64,000 nucleotides of DNA from Streptomyces actinomycinicus (GTDB lineage: Bacteria > Actinomycetota > Actinomycetes > Streptomycetales > Streptomycetaceae). Both the position numbers and the translations under genes were made by a program. Below the pieces are notes generated by a model. That model was not told where the DNA came from. It searched no databases and saw only the letters and a list, made by a program, of their open reading frames with translations. Location of the stretch: NCBI RefSeq assembly GCF_016741775.1, contig NZ_JAERRK010000024.1:62001-126000 (forward strand), read 5' to 3'. This document shows, one piece after another, positions 55,661-64,000 of the stretch (the stretch's first letter is position 1; every line of letters starts with the position of its first letter).

Positions 55661-58000
55661 TCAGCGCGGGCGGCGGCTCCGGGGACGTGCCGCCAGCCGG
55701 GCCAGCTGGTCCCGGTCCACCTTGCCGGTGGGACCGACCGGGAGGGCCGGCAGGACGAGCACATGCTCCGGGAGCATGTAGCTGGGCAGGGCGCCGGCGA
55801 GATGCCGGCGGACGAGACCGCCGGTCACCTCCTGCTCCCCCGCCCCGCCCGCGACGGCCGCCACGATCTGCGGGCCGTCGTCGCCGCGCAGCGTGGTGAC
55901 CGCGCAGTCCACGACCCCCGGCACCCGACGCAGTGCGGCCAGCACCTCGCCCAGCTCGATCCGGTAGCCGCGCACCTTCACCTGGTCGTCCCGGCGGCCC
56001 CGGAACTCCAGGTTGCCGTCGGGCCGCCACAGGGCCCGGTCGCCGGTGGCGTACATCCGCTCGCCCTCCAGGCCGCTGACCGTGTCGGCGGTGAACTTCG
56101 CGGCCGACAGCTCCGGATCGCCCACGTAACCGTCGGCCACCGCCACGCCCGCGATGTAGAGGTCGCCCTCCGCACCGATCGGCAGCGGCTTGCGGTCCTC
56201 GTCCAGGACGTAGTAGCGGGCGTTCTGGATCGGCTTGCCGTACGGCACGCTGGTCCACTCCGGATCGATCTCGCCGACGTCGAAGTGGTTGGACCAGATG
56301 GTCGCCTCCGTGGCACCGCCCAGCGCCACGACACGGGCCTTCGGGAAGCGGGCCCGGACCCGGTCGGGCAGGGCCAGCGGCACCCAGTCGCCGCTGAGGA
56401 ACACCAGCCGCAGGCTGGGCACCCGGGCGTGGTCCTGCGGCTCCTCGGCGAAGGACATCACCATGCTCAGCGCGGCCGGGGCGGAGTCCCAGAAGGTCAC
56501 CGGCTCCTGCAGCATGATCTCCAGCAGCCGCTCACCGTCGGAGAGTTCCACCGCGGGGACCACGCGCAGGCTGGCGCCGGCCGCCAGGACGCCCAGCAGG
56601 TCGTACACGGACAGGTCGAAGGTGAGCGCGGTGACCCACAGCAGACAGTCGTCCGGCCCCACCTCGTAGGTCTCGTTGACCCACTGGATGACGTTCACGG
56701 CACTGCGGTGGCGCACCGAGACGCCCTTGGGGACACCGGTGGAGCCCGAGGTGAAGATGACGTACGCGGTGTCGTCGGCACCCGGCCCGGCGGGCAGCGG
56801 CAGATCACCGGCGGCCTGCACATCGCTCCACGTGCTGATCACCGGCGCGTACGGCGTGTCCGCCTCCGCCGGTGCCAGGCGCAGGACGACGTCGTAGCGG
56901 TCCCGCAGGACGGACGGCCAGGCGTCCCCCTCGCGGCGGTCGATCTCCGCGCGCACGGGCAGGCCGAGCCGGCCGGCCAACTGCTCGAACCACGCGGCGG
57001 GCACCTGCAGATGGCCCTGTCCGCCGCCCTCGCCCGGCTCCGACAGGTCGGCGAGGACCACCGCCCCGCCCGGCGCCAGGGCACCCAGCGCGTCCCGGAG
57101 CACGGACCGCAGGTACTCGAAGCCCGGGAAGAACTGGGCGACGCTGGCCAGCACGACCACATCGGTGCCGGCCGGCTCCAGCACGCCGCCGAGCCCGTCG
57201 GCCGGGGCCTGCACGAACCGCCCGCCCTCGCCGTACTCCCGGGCCGCCCGCTCCAGCGCCACGGACGACACGTCGACGCCCGTGTAGCCGGCCACGCCGC
57301 CGCGCAGCGCGCAGGCGATGAGACCGGCGCCGCAGCCCACCTCGACGACCCGGGGCCGCTCGGCGGCCGACAGCACGAGGTCGCGCACGTGCGAGACGTA
57401 CGTCCCGATCCCGGCGGCCGTGATGCCGTCGGCCGGGTTCTGGTTGAAGCCCGAGGCCCGGGCCTGGTCCTCGTCCTCGGCGACGGTGTCCCAGAGCAGG
57501 CCCACCGCCTCCGCGTCCAGCGGGTCCGGGGCCACGGCCGACAGGTCCGTGCAGATCAGCCGGAGGCCGGTGCCCGCGAGGTGCCCGGCCTCCTCCGCGC
57601 GACGCGCCAGGGCATGGCCGGTGACGATCCAGCCGATGCCCAGGTGGCCCACGGGGGTGGCGATCCGTGAGGCCGGCCAGCGCGCGTCCAGCGGCACGTA
57701 GGCGGCACCGGAGCGCAGCACGCCGACGACGGCCCGGACGCTGTCGTACGAGTTCTCGTGCAGGATGCCGACGAACGCGCCCCGGCCGACGCCCTGCGCG
57801 CTCAGGAAGCGGGCGAGCAGGCCCGAGTCGGCCCACAGCTGCCCGTAGGTCCTGACCTCGCCGTCGCCGAGGCGGACGGCCGGGGCGTCCGGGTTCTCCC
57901 GTACGCGCCGTTCGATCAGGTCGATCATGCTCACCTGGTCCTCGAACGGCCGTGCCGTGTCGTTCCACTCGGCCGGCGGCAGCTCCCACTGCTCTGCCAT
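55661..58000 (-). CDS. Stand-alone interrupted adenylation domain (A-MT-A), Cys-like code
   Basis: This 779-aa adenylation enzyme has no carrier or condensation domain. Core motif A2 is at 95-105 (LRSGAAYVPLD), then a methyltransferase is inserted at ~160-375 (SAM motif VVEVGCGAG at 218-226). The A domain resumes with A3 (FTSGSTGVPKG, 416-426), A5 (GGATEATIW), A7 (ATGD), A8 (GRRDDQVKVRGYRIELGE) and A10 K760. The ten specificity positions, aligned by eye, read D-L-Y-D-F-S-L-I-W-K, close to the published Cys code DLYNLSLIWK. TioN of thiocoraline, which activates and S-methylates Cys, has the same insertion point (from memory). Confidence 0.87.
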   Translation of the reverse strand: MAEQWELPPAEWNDTARPFEDQVSMIDLIERRVRENPDAPAVRLGDGEVRTYGQLWADSGLLARFLSAQGVGRGAFVGILHENSYDSVRAVVGVLRSGAAYVPLDARWPASRIATPVGHLGIGWIVTGHALARRAEEAGHLAGTGLRLICTDLSAVAPDPLDAEAVGLLWDTVAEDEDQARASGFNQNPADGITAAGIGTYVSHVRDLVLSAAERPRVVEVGCGAGLIACALRGGVAGYTGVDVSSVALERAAREYGEGGRFVQAPADGLGGVLEPAGTDVVVLASVAQFFPGFEYLRSVLRDALGALAPGGAVVLADLSEPGEGGGQGHLQVPAAWFEQLAGRLGLPVRAEIDRREGDAWPSVLRDRYDVVLRLAPAEADTPYAPVISTWSDVQAAGDLPLPAGPGADDTAYVIFTSGSTGVPKGVSVRHRSAVNVIQWVNETYEVGPDDCLLWVTALTFDLSVYDLLGVLAAGASLRVVPAVELSDGERLLEIMLQEPVTFWDSAPAALSMVMSFAEEPQDHARVPSLRLVFLSGDWVPLALPDRVRARFPKARVVALGGATEATIWSNHFDVGEIDPEWTSVPYGKPIQNARYYVLDEDRKPLPIGAEGDLYIAGVAVADGYVGDPELSAAKFTADTVSGLEGERMYATGDRALWRPDGNLEFRGRRDDQVKVRGYRIELGEVLAALRRVPGVVDCAVTTLRGDDGPQIVAAVAGGAGEQEVTGGLVRRHLAGALPSYMLPEHVLVLPALPVGPTGKVDRDQLARLAARPRSRRPR

Positions 58001-58044
58001 CTGCTCTGCCCTCCTCCGTGAGCCGCGAATGTGGTGGCGGAGCG

Positions 58045-58473
58045 TCAGATGACGCGGCCGTACTTGGGGTTGTCGCGGTGGATGGTCCGCTCGCGGATGC
58101 GCAGCTCGCCGTCCACGCGCACCATCCGGTCCTCGACGCTGGACGAGGAGAAGAAGTGCACCTCGTCCTTGGTGTTGGTCTGGGTCACCAGGGAGTAGTA
58201 GGTGACGCGCAGGACGTCGCCCTCGGCCGGCTCGATCAGGAAGTGGTCGAACCAGTGGCGGGTGACGAGGCCCTCGTACATCGGGAGCATGCTCTTCATC
58301 TTGGCGCGCATCGCCTCACGGCCCTCCACCTTCTCGCCGCGGTGGGGGTGGGCGACCGAGCCGTCCTCGGTGAAGGTGGCGGTGAACTGCTCGATGTCGA
58401 GGTCGTCCAGGACGCGCATCTGGCGGGCGTAGAAGTTCTTGACCTCGATGTAGAGGTCGGCGTTGACGGACAT
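58045..58473 (-). CDS. NTF2/SnoaL-like protein
   Basis: This 142-aa protein has the NTF2-like alpha+beta barrel (SnoaL/ring-hydroxylating dioxygenase beta-type): NFYARQMRVLDDLDIEQFTATF helix (in part), HPHRGEKVEGREAMRAKM, and a C-terminal strand RERTIHRDNP. Relatives act as cyclases, isomerases or hydroxylation helpers in natural-product pathways. It is the fourth of five co-directional cluster genes, 44 bp before the A-MT-A gene. The exact role is unknown. Confidence 0.85.
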   Translation of the reverse strand: MSVNADLYIEVKNFYARQMRVLDDLDIEQFTATFTEDGSVAHPHRGEKVEGREAMRAKMKSMLPMYEGLVTRHWFDHFLIEPAEGDVLRVTYYSLVTQTNTKDEVHFFSSSSVEDRMVRVDGELRIRERTIHRDNPKYGRVI

Positions 58474-58529
58474 GCCTGCTCCTTGGTTCTTGCTCGGTAG
58501 GGAAACTCGGGAGGGAAAGGGGTGGCCGG

Positions 58530-59771
58530 TCAGCCGGCCGGGGCTTCCTCCAGGACGAGGAAGGCGTTGGTGCCGCCCACGCCGGCCGACATCAGGCCGG
58601 CCGTGCGGGGGCGGCCGTTCGCGGTCCAGGGACGGCCTTCGGGGAGGATCCCGAAGCGCGCGCCGCGCCCGGTGAACTCCTCGATGGGGTCCTCGGTGTT
58701 GGGGGTCGCGGGCAGGAAGCCGCGGTCCATCGCGAGGCAGGTCTTGATCAGGGCGGCCATGCCGGCCGCGGTGTCGCAGTGGCCGACGGAGGCCTTCACC
58801 GAGCCGACCGCGACCGGCTCGCCCTCGGTGCCGAGCGCCTCGATCAGGGCGGTGGCCTCGATCTGGTCGTTCAGCGGGATGCCGACCCCGTGCGTCTCGA
58901 CGTAGTCGACGTCGGCCCCGGTCAGCCCGGCGGCCTCCAGGGCCCGGCGCACCGCGCGGACCTTGCCGTCGACGCCCGGGATGACGAACCCGGGCTTGGC
59001 GCGGCCGTCGTTGGTGACGGCGCTGCCCCGGATGACGGCGTAGACGGGGTCGCCGTCGCGGAGCGCGTCGTCGAGCCGGCGCAGCAGGACGGCGCCGGAG
59101 CCGTCCCCGGGGACCACGCCGTTGTGGCGGCGGTCGAAGGGGCGCACGATGCCCTCGGTGGAGTAGATGCTGCGCGGGGTCCGCAGATAGGACCCGTCGG
59201 CGTCCTCCTGGATGGCGACGGCACCGGCCAGGGCGTAGTCACAGGCGTGCAACCGCAGGCTCTGGCAGGCCAGATGCACGGCGACGGCCGAGGTGGCGCA
59301 GGCCGAGTCCAGCATCAGCGACTCGCCCCACAGGTCCTGGAGGTAGGAGAAGTAGGGTCCGGCGAACGTCGGGTCGACGTGCACCACGTCGTCGAAGGCG
59401 GCCCGCGGGACGTGCTTGGTGCGGGCGCAGCCGGCGTACACGGCGGTCCGGTCGGCGATCACCGACAGCTTCAGGCCGGCGTCCTCCGCCGCCTGCCACA
59501 GCGACTCCTGGAGGATGCCGTGCTGTGGGTCCAGGCCCTCGACGCCGACGAGCGCGCTGTCGTAGGTGTCCCGGTGCGGGGCCACTCCCCAGGAGTGGAC
59601 GCGCAGCCGGTCCTCGCCGAGGTCCTCCACGACCGGCACCGGCTCGCGCTGGAAGCAGTCGCGGCCCGCGACGAGGTTGGCCCAGAACGCCTCGACGTCG
59701 GGCGCCTTGGCGAAGCGCCCGCCCACCCCGATGACGGCCACCGGGTCGGAGCGCTTGGAGAGTTCTGACAT
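58530..59771 (-). CDS. Free-standing beta-ketoacyl synthase
   Basis: This 413-aa ketosynthase is encoded on its own, not within a PKS module. The catalytic triad is complete: C158 (LDSACATS), H294 (VETHGVGI) and H331 (KASVGHCDT). The usual VDTACSSS, HGTGT and NxGH are thus slightly altered. It lacks an acyltransferase and carrier. The NRPS encoded two genes upstream ends in a KS-AT linker and a vestigial AT, so this KS probably works in trans with it, adding a malonyl-type unit to an aminoacyl chain. Confidence 0.9.
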   Translation of the reverse strand: MSELSKRSDPVAVIGVGGRFAKAPDVEAFWANLVAGRDCFQREPVPVVEDLGEDRLRVHSWGVAPHRDTYDSALVGVEGLDPQHGILQESLWQAAEDAGLKLSVIADRTAVYAGCARTKHVPRAAFDDVVHVDPTFAGPYFSYLQDLWGESLMLDSACATSAVAVHLACQSLRLHACDYALAGAVAIQEDADGSYLRTPRSIYSTEGIVRPFDRRHNGVVPGDGSGAVLLRRLDDALRDGDPVYAVIRGSAVTNDGRAKPGFVIPGVDGKVRAVRRALEAAGLTGADVDYVETHGVGIPLNDQIEATALIEALGTEGEPVAVGSVKASVGHCDTAAGMAALIKTCLAMDRGFLPATPNTEDPIEEFTGRGARFGILPEGRPWTANGRPRTAGLMSAGVGGTNAFLVLEEAPAG

Positions 59772-59782
59772 GCGACCCTGCC

Positions 59783-60796
59783 TCAGTCGAAGGTGAGCGC
59801 GACCTTGACGACCCCGTCCCCGCGGTGGTGCGCGAGGTCGAAGGCGTCGGCGATGTTCTTGATGTCGAAGGTGTGCGTGATGTGGTCGTCGACGCGGATC
59901 GAGCCGTCCCCGATGAGGTCCAGGGCGGTCCGGAAGGAGGCGAGTCCGGGCTCCAGCTGGGCGCCGCCCACCGCGTGGATCAAGTGGGCGTTGCGCACGA
60001 AGAGATGGGCGTACGGGAGGTGCATGTCGTAGTCCTCGGGCATGCCGAAGAAGCCGAGCCGGCCCTGCTGGCCGACCATGCGCACGGCGTGGGCGCGGGC
60101 GCCGTCCGTGCCGGCCGCCTCGATGACGAGGTCGGCGCCCTTGCCGCCGGTCGCCTCCATGACGACCTCCTCGGCGCTCTGCCCGGGCACCAGCGCGGTC
60201 GCGTCCGCGCCGAGCGAGCGCGCCACCTCGAGCCGGCCCGGCTCCAGGTCGACGGCCACGACCTTCTCGAAGCCGCGGTGCTTGAGCATCTGCAGGAACA
60301 GCAGGCCCGCCGAGCCGACGCCGACGACGGCGGCCGTACGGCCCTCCGGCACGGGCTCCGGCCAGAACCGCTTGAGCGCGAAGACGACCGTGCCGAGCTG
60401 CTGTGCCATCAGGTGGACGGAGGGCGTGCCGGTGTTCTTCACCGGCAGCAGGAAGCGGTCGGCGATGGTCTGGTAGCGCGCGAACGACGCCATGTAGGCG
60501 TGGTTCGGCACGGTCAGCACGAAGTCGCCCGGTGCGAACTTCGCCGACCGGCTCTCCACCACCTCGCCGATGCCCTCGTGGCCCGGGTAGCCGGCCGGGC
60601 AGGGGTAGGGGTGGTCACGCATGTCCCGGAAGAACGGGGACTCGGCGCGCACCCGGTGCACGTCGCTGCCGCAGATGGCGGCCAGCGCGTTGCGGACGAG
60701 GACCTCGTCCTCCTTCAGCTCCCGGAAGGCGACCTCCTCCACCTCCAGGCGCCCGGGTTCGACGAGAACGGCGGCTTCGCCTCGTACGTGCGGCAT
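59783..60796 (-). CDS. Zinc-dependent alcohol dehydrogenase (MDR)
   Basis: This 337-aa medium-chain dehydrogenase/reductase has the catalytic zinc ligand in AAICGSDVH and the GHEGIGEV motif. The Rossmann loop is VVGVGSAGLLF, with VVAVDLEPGRL setting NAD(P) preference. The four-cysteine structural zinc lobe is not evident. It lies between the NRPS and KS genes (gaps of 25 and 11 bp), so it probably oxidises or reduces a cluster intermediate. Confidence 0.9.
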   Translation of the reverse strand: MPHVRGEAAVLVEPGRLEVEEVAFRELKEDEVLVRNALAAICGSDVHRVRAESPFFRDMRDHPYPCPAGYPGHEGIGEVVESRSAKFAPGDFVLTVPNHAYMASFARYQTIADRFLLPVKNTGTPSVHLMAQQLGTVVFALKRFWPEPVPEGRTAAVVGVGSAGLLFLQMLKHRGFEKVVAVDLEPGRLEVARSLGADATALVPGQSAEEVVMEATGGKGADLVIEAAGTDGARAHAVRMVGQQGRLGFFGMPEDYDMHLPYAHLFVRNAHLIHAVGGAQLEPGLASFRTALDLIGDGSIRVDDHITHTFDIKNIADAFDLAHHRGDGVVKVALTFD

Positions 60797-60821
60797 GCGG
60801 ACCTTCCTTGTTCTGGGACGT

Positions 60822-63800
60822 TCACGAGTGGTCGGGGCGGGCGCCGTGCGCCCAGGAGAGCGGGTGGCCGGGCAGCCGCAGCCGGCGGGCCGGGCCGTCC
60901 GGGGTCAGCCGGGGTTCCACGCCCTGGCACCACAGCTGCGCGAGGGCGCCGAGCAGGGCCCGGTCGTCGAGGTCCGCGGCCGGCAGCTCCAGGACGGCGG
61001 GCTCGCCGAGCTGGTCGCGGGCGACCTGCAGCAGCTTGGCGGGCTCGGCCTCGGCGGACAGGTGCTCGCCCTGCGGGGCCGGGCCGTCGGGCGCGACCGG
61101 CCCGAGCGCGGTGCTCCACAGCACGGCGGGCCTGCCGGGTACGGGTACGGTCCCGGACTCGTCGGCCGCGAACCGGCGCCCGTCCTCCAGGCCGAGGGCA
61201 CCGCTCACCACGGCGGCCGCGATCCGGCCGGTGCCGGTGCCGAGCACCGCCGCCGGGGTCACGCCCCGCCCGGCGAGCCGTTCGGCGAGCCGCACCTGAC
61301 GCGTCACGGCGTCGGCTCCCCCGGAGGCCTCCGCGAACACGAACGCCACGGCGGGGGCGGGCCCCGGGGCGGTGTGCGCCGTGTGGCCTTCACCGTCGCG
61401 CAGGGCCCGTATCGCCTGTGCCCGGTCGTCGGCCACCGTGGCGAACCGGTACGGGAATCGCTCGCGGCCCCGGTCAAGGGTGTGCGCGACGTCCGAGAGC
61501 GCCACGTGCGGTTCCGCCTCGAGGTAGGCGGCCAGCCGCTCCCGGGCCGCGGCGAGCGCACCGGCGGTGGCGGCGGAGAGGGCGAGGACATGGTGGCGGG
61601 GTGCGTCCGCCGCGGACCGCTGCGCCGTCGCCGGGCGCGGCAACGGCGCTCGGACGGTGGCCGGTCGGGCAACGGCCGGGCCGGCCGAGGCGGCCGGTGC
61701 GGCTGCCGGGACGGCCGTGGGCCGGTGGGTGTCGGCGATCAGGCGGGCCTGTTCCCGGACCGTGACGTGCCGCAGCAGGTCGATGACCGGGACGTCGGCG
61801 CCGGTCGCGAGGCGCAGCTGTTCCCGCAGCTTCACCAGCAGCAGCGAATGGCCGCCCGCGTCGAAGAAGTTGCGGTCGTCCCCGAAGCCGTCGTGCTGGA
61901 GCACCGCCCGCCAGGCCGTCCGCACGCCGTCCAGCACGGAGGGCAGGGCGGGCGCCGGGGCCGCGGCGGGAGCAGGAGCCGGTACGGCGGGTTCCGCAGC
62001 GGGTTCGGGGGCGGGGGTGGGCTGCAGGGGGGTTCCGCCGCGCTCCACGTCCGGCAGCCGGCGCCGGTCGATCTTGCCGGTCGGGGTGAGCGGCAGCTCG
62101 TCGACCAGCACGAGGTGGCTGGGCACCGCGAAGGCGGGCAGCCGCAGCTTGGCGTGCCGGCCGATCTCGTCGGCGTCGGTGCCGGGCGCGGCGACCGCGT
62201 AGGCGACGATCTCCTTCTCGCCGCGCCGGTTGACGCGCGTGGTGACGAAGACCGACTCGACGGCCTGATGGGCGTCCAGCACGGCCTCGACCTCGCCGAG
62301 TTCGACGCGCTGGCTGCGGATCTTGACCTGGTTGTCCTTGCGGCCGATGAACTCCAGCAGGCCCTCGGGCGTCCACCGCACCCGGTCACCGGTGCGGTAC
62401 AGCCGGGTCTCACCGTCCGTGACGAAGCGGTCCGCGGTCATCTCCGGCGCGTTCAGGTAGCCGTCGGCCAGCCCGATGCCGCCCAGCAGCAGTTCGCCGG
62501 GCACACCGCGCGGTACCGGCCGGGTGCCGCCCTCCTCCACCACGCGTACCTCGGTGCCGGGCACCGGGCTGCCGATGGGCACCGTGCGGGCGTTCGCCGC
62601 GAGTTCGTCGATCGCGAACCAGGTGGAGGTGAAGGAGTTCTCGGTGGGCCCGTAGCTGTGCAGCAGCACGCCGGGACGGCTCCAGCGCAGCGCGCGGCGC
62701 ATGTGCTGGACGGAGATCAGCTCGCCGCCGAAGTAGACGCGGCGCAGCGACTGGAGGGTGTCGGGGGCGTCCTCGATGATCCGGTTGAGCAGTGGCGTGG
62801 TCACGAGCAGGGTCGTGATCCCCCGCTCGCGGACGACCGCCCGCATCTCACGAGGGCTGAGCACCAGGTGCTTGTCGAGGACGACGAGTTCGGCGCCGTG
62901 CGTGAGCGCGCCCCAGATCTCGTAGCTGGCGCCGTCGAAGTTGAGCGGGCACAGCTGGGCGACCACGTCGGTCTCGTCCAGCGGGATGAAGTCGGGCCGC
63001 TGGAAGAGCCGGGCCAGGCCGCGGTGCGGCAGGACGACGCCCTTGGGCCGGCCGGTCGTCCCGGAGGTGTAGAGCACGCACAGGGTGGCGGCGTCGTCGT
63101 ACGGCAGCTCGGGCGCGGCCAGTCCGCGCGCCTGCGCCGGCACCTCGTCGAGCCGTACGGCGGTGCCCTCCGGCACGTCGAGGGTGTGCCCGCAGTCGGG
63201 GTCCACGACCAGGACGGCCGGGCGGGCATCGGTCACGATCAGCTGGAGCTGGGCCTCGGGGTAGGCCGGGTCGAGCGGCAGGTAGGCGGCGCCGGCGAGG
63301 GCGCTCGCCAGCCAGAACAGGGGGGTGTCGACGCCGGGCGCGAGCAGCAGGGCCACGGTGTCGCCGGGGCCCACGCCCCGGTCGTGCAGCCAGCCGGCCA
63401 GTTCGCCGGCCCGGGCGCCGAGTTCGCCGTAGGTGAGGACCCGCTCGCCGTGGCGTACGGCGACGGCGTCGGGGCGGGTGGCGGCGTGCCGCAGGACCAG
63501 CTCGGGGATGCCGGGTGCCGGTGCCGTGACGGGTGCTCCGTGCGCGGCGACCCGGGACAGGCCGGGGTCGCAGGCGGCGAGGAGGTCTCCGCAGGGGGTT
63601 TCCGGGGCGGCCACCGCACGGGCCAGCAGCTCGCGCAGTTCCTCGGCGAACAGCTCGGCGGTGGCGTGCCGGTAGCGGGCGGTGTCGTAGTAGACGCACA
63701 GGCGGGTGCCGGCCGAGCCCTCGAGGACGTTGACCGAGAACTCGTACTTCGTCGTCTCGTCCGGGTGGTCGAAGCGGCGGACGGTCACGCCGCCGGCCTG

Positions 63801-64000
63801 CCACTCCTCCTCGTAGGCCGGCGTGTACATGAATGCCGTGCGTTCCACGCCCGGGCCGTCCGACTGCTCGCTGCGGATCTCGCGCAGCCGTCGCATCGGC
63901 AGGTGGGTGTGGTCCATCGCGTCGAGCATCTGCTCGCGCAGCCGGGCCGTCACGTCGAGGAAGCGGTCGTCGGGCTCCGACCGGCCGCGCAGGGGCAGCA
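60822..64000 (-). CDS. Hybrid NRPS/PKS: C(partial)-A-T then KS-AT linker and vestigial AT (truncated by window)
   Basis: This gene continues past the right edge; at least 1,058 residues are visible. Domain order from the N-terminal side: the end of a condensation domain (~63600-64000), an adenylation domain (~62070-63500: YTSGTTGRPKG, SYGPTENSF, LYRTGDRV, NQVKIRSQRVELGE, PTGKIDR), a carrier domain (FFDAGGHSLL, ~61850), a linker of the KS-AT type, and an AT-like remnant (~60850-61400). In the AT the active-site GHSxG is GTGTG (VLGTGTGRIAAAVVSG) and the domain is short. It is the first visible gene of a five-gene co-directional cluster. Confidence 0.88.
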   Translation of the reverse strand, partial: LPLRGRSEPDDRFLDVTARLREQMLDAMDHTHLPMRRLREIRSEQSDGPGVERTAFMYTPAYEEEWQAGGVTVRRFDHPDETTKYEFSVNVLEGSAGTRLCVYYDTARYRHATAELFAEELRELLARAVAAPETPCGDLLAACDPGLSRVAAHGAPVTAPAPGIPELVLRHAATRPDAVAVRHGERVLTYGELGARAGELAGWLHDRGVGPGDTVALLLAPGVDTPLFWLASALAGAAYLPLDPAYPEAQLQLIVTDARPAVLVVDPDCGHTLDVPEGTAVRLDEVPAQARGLAAPELPYDDAATLCVLYTSGTTGRPKGVVLPHRGLARLFQRPDFIPLDETDVVAQLCPLNFDGASYEIWGALTHGAELVVLDKHLVLSPREMRAVVRERGITTLLVTTPLLNRIIEDAPDTLQSLRRVYFGGELISVQHMRRALRWSRPGVLLHSYGPTENSFTSTWFAIDELAANARTVPIGSPVPGTEVRVVEEGGTRPVPRGVPGELLLGGIGLADGYLNAPEMTADRFVTDGETRLYRTGDRVRWTPEGLLEFIGRKDNQVKIRSQRVELGEVEAVLDAHQAVESVFVTTRVNRRGEKEIVAYAVAAPGTDADEIGRHAKLRLPAFAVPSHLVLVDELPLTPTGKIDRRRLPDVERGGTPLQPTPAPEPAAEPAVPAPAPAAAPAPALPSVLDGVRTAWRAVLQHDGFGDDRNFFDAGGHSLLLVKLREQLRLATGADVPVIDLLRHVTVREQARLIADTHRPTAVPAAAPAASAGPAVARPATVRAPLPRPATAQRSAADAPRHHVLALSAATAGALAAARERLAAYLEAEPHVALSDVAHTLDRGRERFPYRFATVADDRAQAIRALRDGEGHTAHTAPGPAPAVAFVFAEASGGADAVTRQVRLAERLAGRGVTPAAVLGTGTGRIAAAVVSGALGLEDGRRFAADESGTVPVPGRPAVLWSTALGPVAPDGPAPQGEHLSAEAEPAKLLQVARDQLGEPAVLELPAADLDDRALLGALAQLWCQGVEPRLTPDGPARRLRLPGHPLSWAHGARPDHS

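Overview
The window is high-GC actinobacterial DNA, almost certainly Streptomyces. Third codon positions are strongly G/C, GTG starts are common, and lipoproteins and Tat-type signals are frequent. The gene content is also typical of the genus: a SigE-family sigma factor, tandem Ig-like/YkuD L,D-transpeptidases, a WYL regulator and a short EF-hand protein like CabD. From memory, the order mnmA, amidase, cysteine desulfurase, oligopeptide ABC transporter, gcvT-gcvH-glyA-sdaA and CabD resembles the S. coelicolor core chromosome; I could not run a synteny check. I saw no tRNA, rRNA, transposase or CRISPR array.

Layout. 0-9.3 kb holds housekeeping and small regulatory units: an SDR plus LOG pair, a DUF427 protein plus hydrolase, mnmA and a cysteine desulfurase for tRNA thiolation, a FabR-like TetR regulator facing two small membrane proteins, and a WYL regulator facing a mycothiol-type protein. 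9.3-20.2 kb holds a thioesterase, an esterase, a TRIC-type channel, an M1 peptidase and a five-gene oligopeptide ABC transporter. 20.5-29 kb is a glycine/serine region: two SseB homologues, a P-loop protein, a tandem glycine riboswitch, then gcvT, gcvH, glyA, sdaA and an asparaginase.

29-36.6 kb is the most unusual accessory block. One protein fuses a gamma-butyrobetaine-hydroxylase-like 2-oxoglutarate dioxygenase to a PhnZ/TmpB-type HD di-iron oxygenase, which points to organophosphonate C-P bond cleavage. It is followed by a phosphocholine-type phospholipase C, an EEP-fold protein with a degraded active site, a PI-PLC and a GH25 lysozyme. A 22-bp GntR/HutC-like palindrome lies in the divergent promoter of that block.

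36.6-54.3 kb holds an F420-dependent-type reductase, the EF-hand protein, a beta-propeller lipoprotein overlapping a degenerate deacetylase, an anti-sigma-type ATPase, an enoyl-CoA hydratase, two tandem L,D-transpeptidases, glgX, a sigma factor with a membrane partner, two glycosyltransferases and a heterodimeric ABC exporter. 54.6-64 kb holds a secreted M28 aminopeptidase and then the 3' end of a hybrid NRPS/PKS cluster that continues past the right edge. That cluster has an NRPS with a vestigial AT, a free-standing ketosynthase, a zinc dehydrogenase, an NTF2-like protein, and a stand-alone adenylation domain interrupted by a methyltransferase, with a cysteine-like specificity code.

The strongest candidates for new biology are the fused phosphonate oxygenase and the interrupted adenylation/split-ketosynthase cluster. 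Many intergenic gaps carry short GC-rich tandem repeats (units of 23-81 bp).
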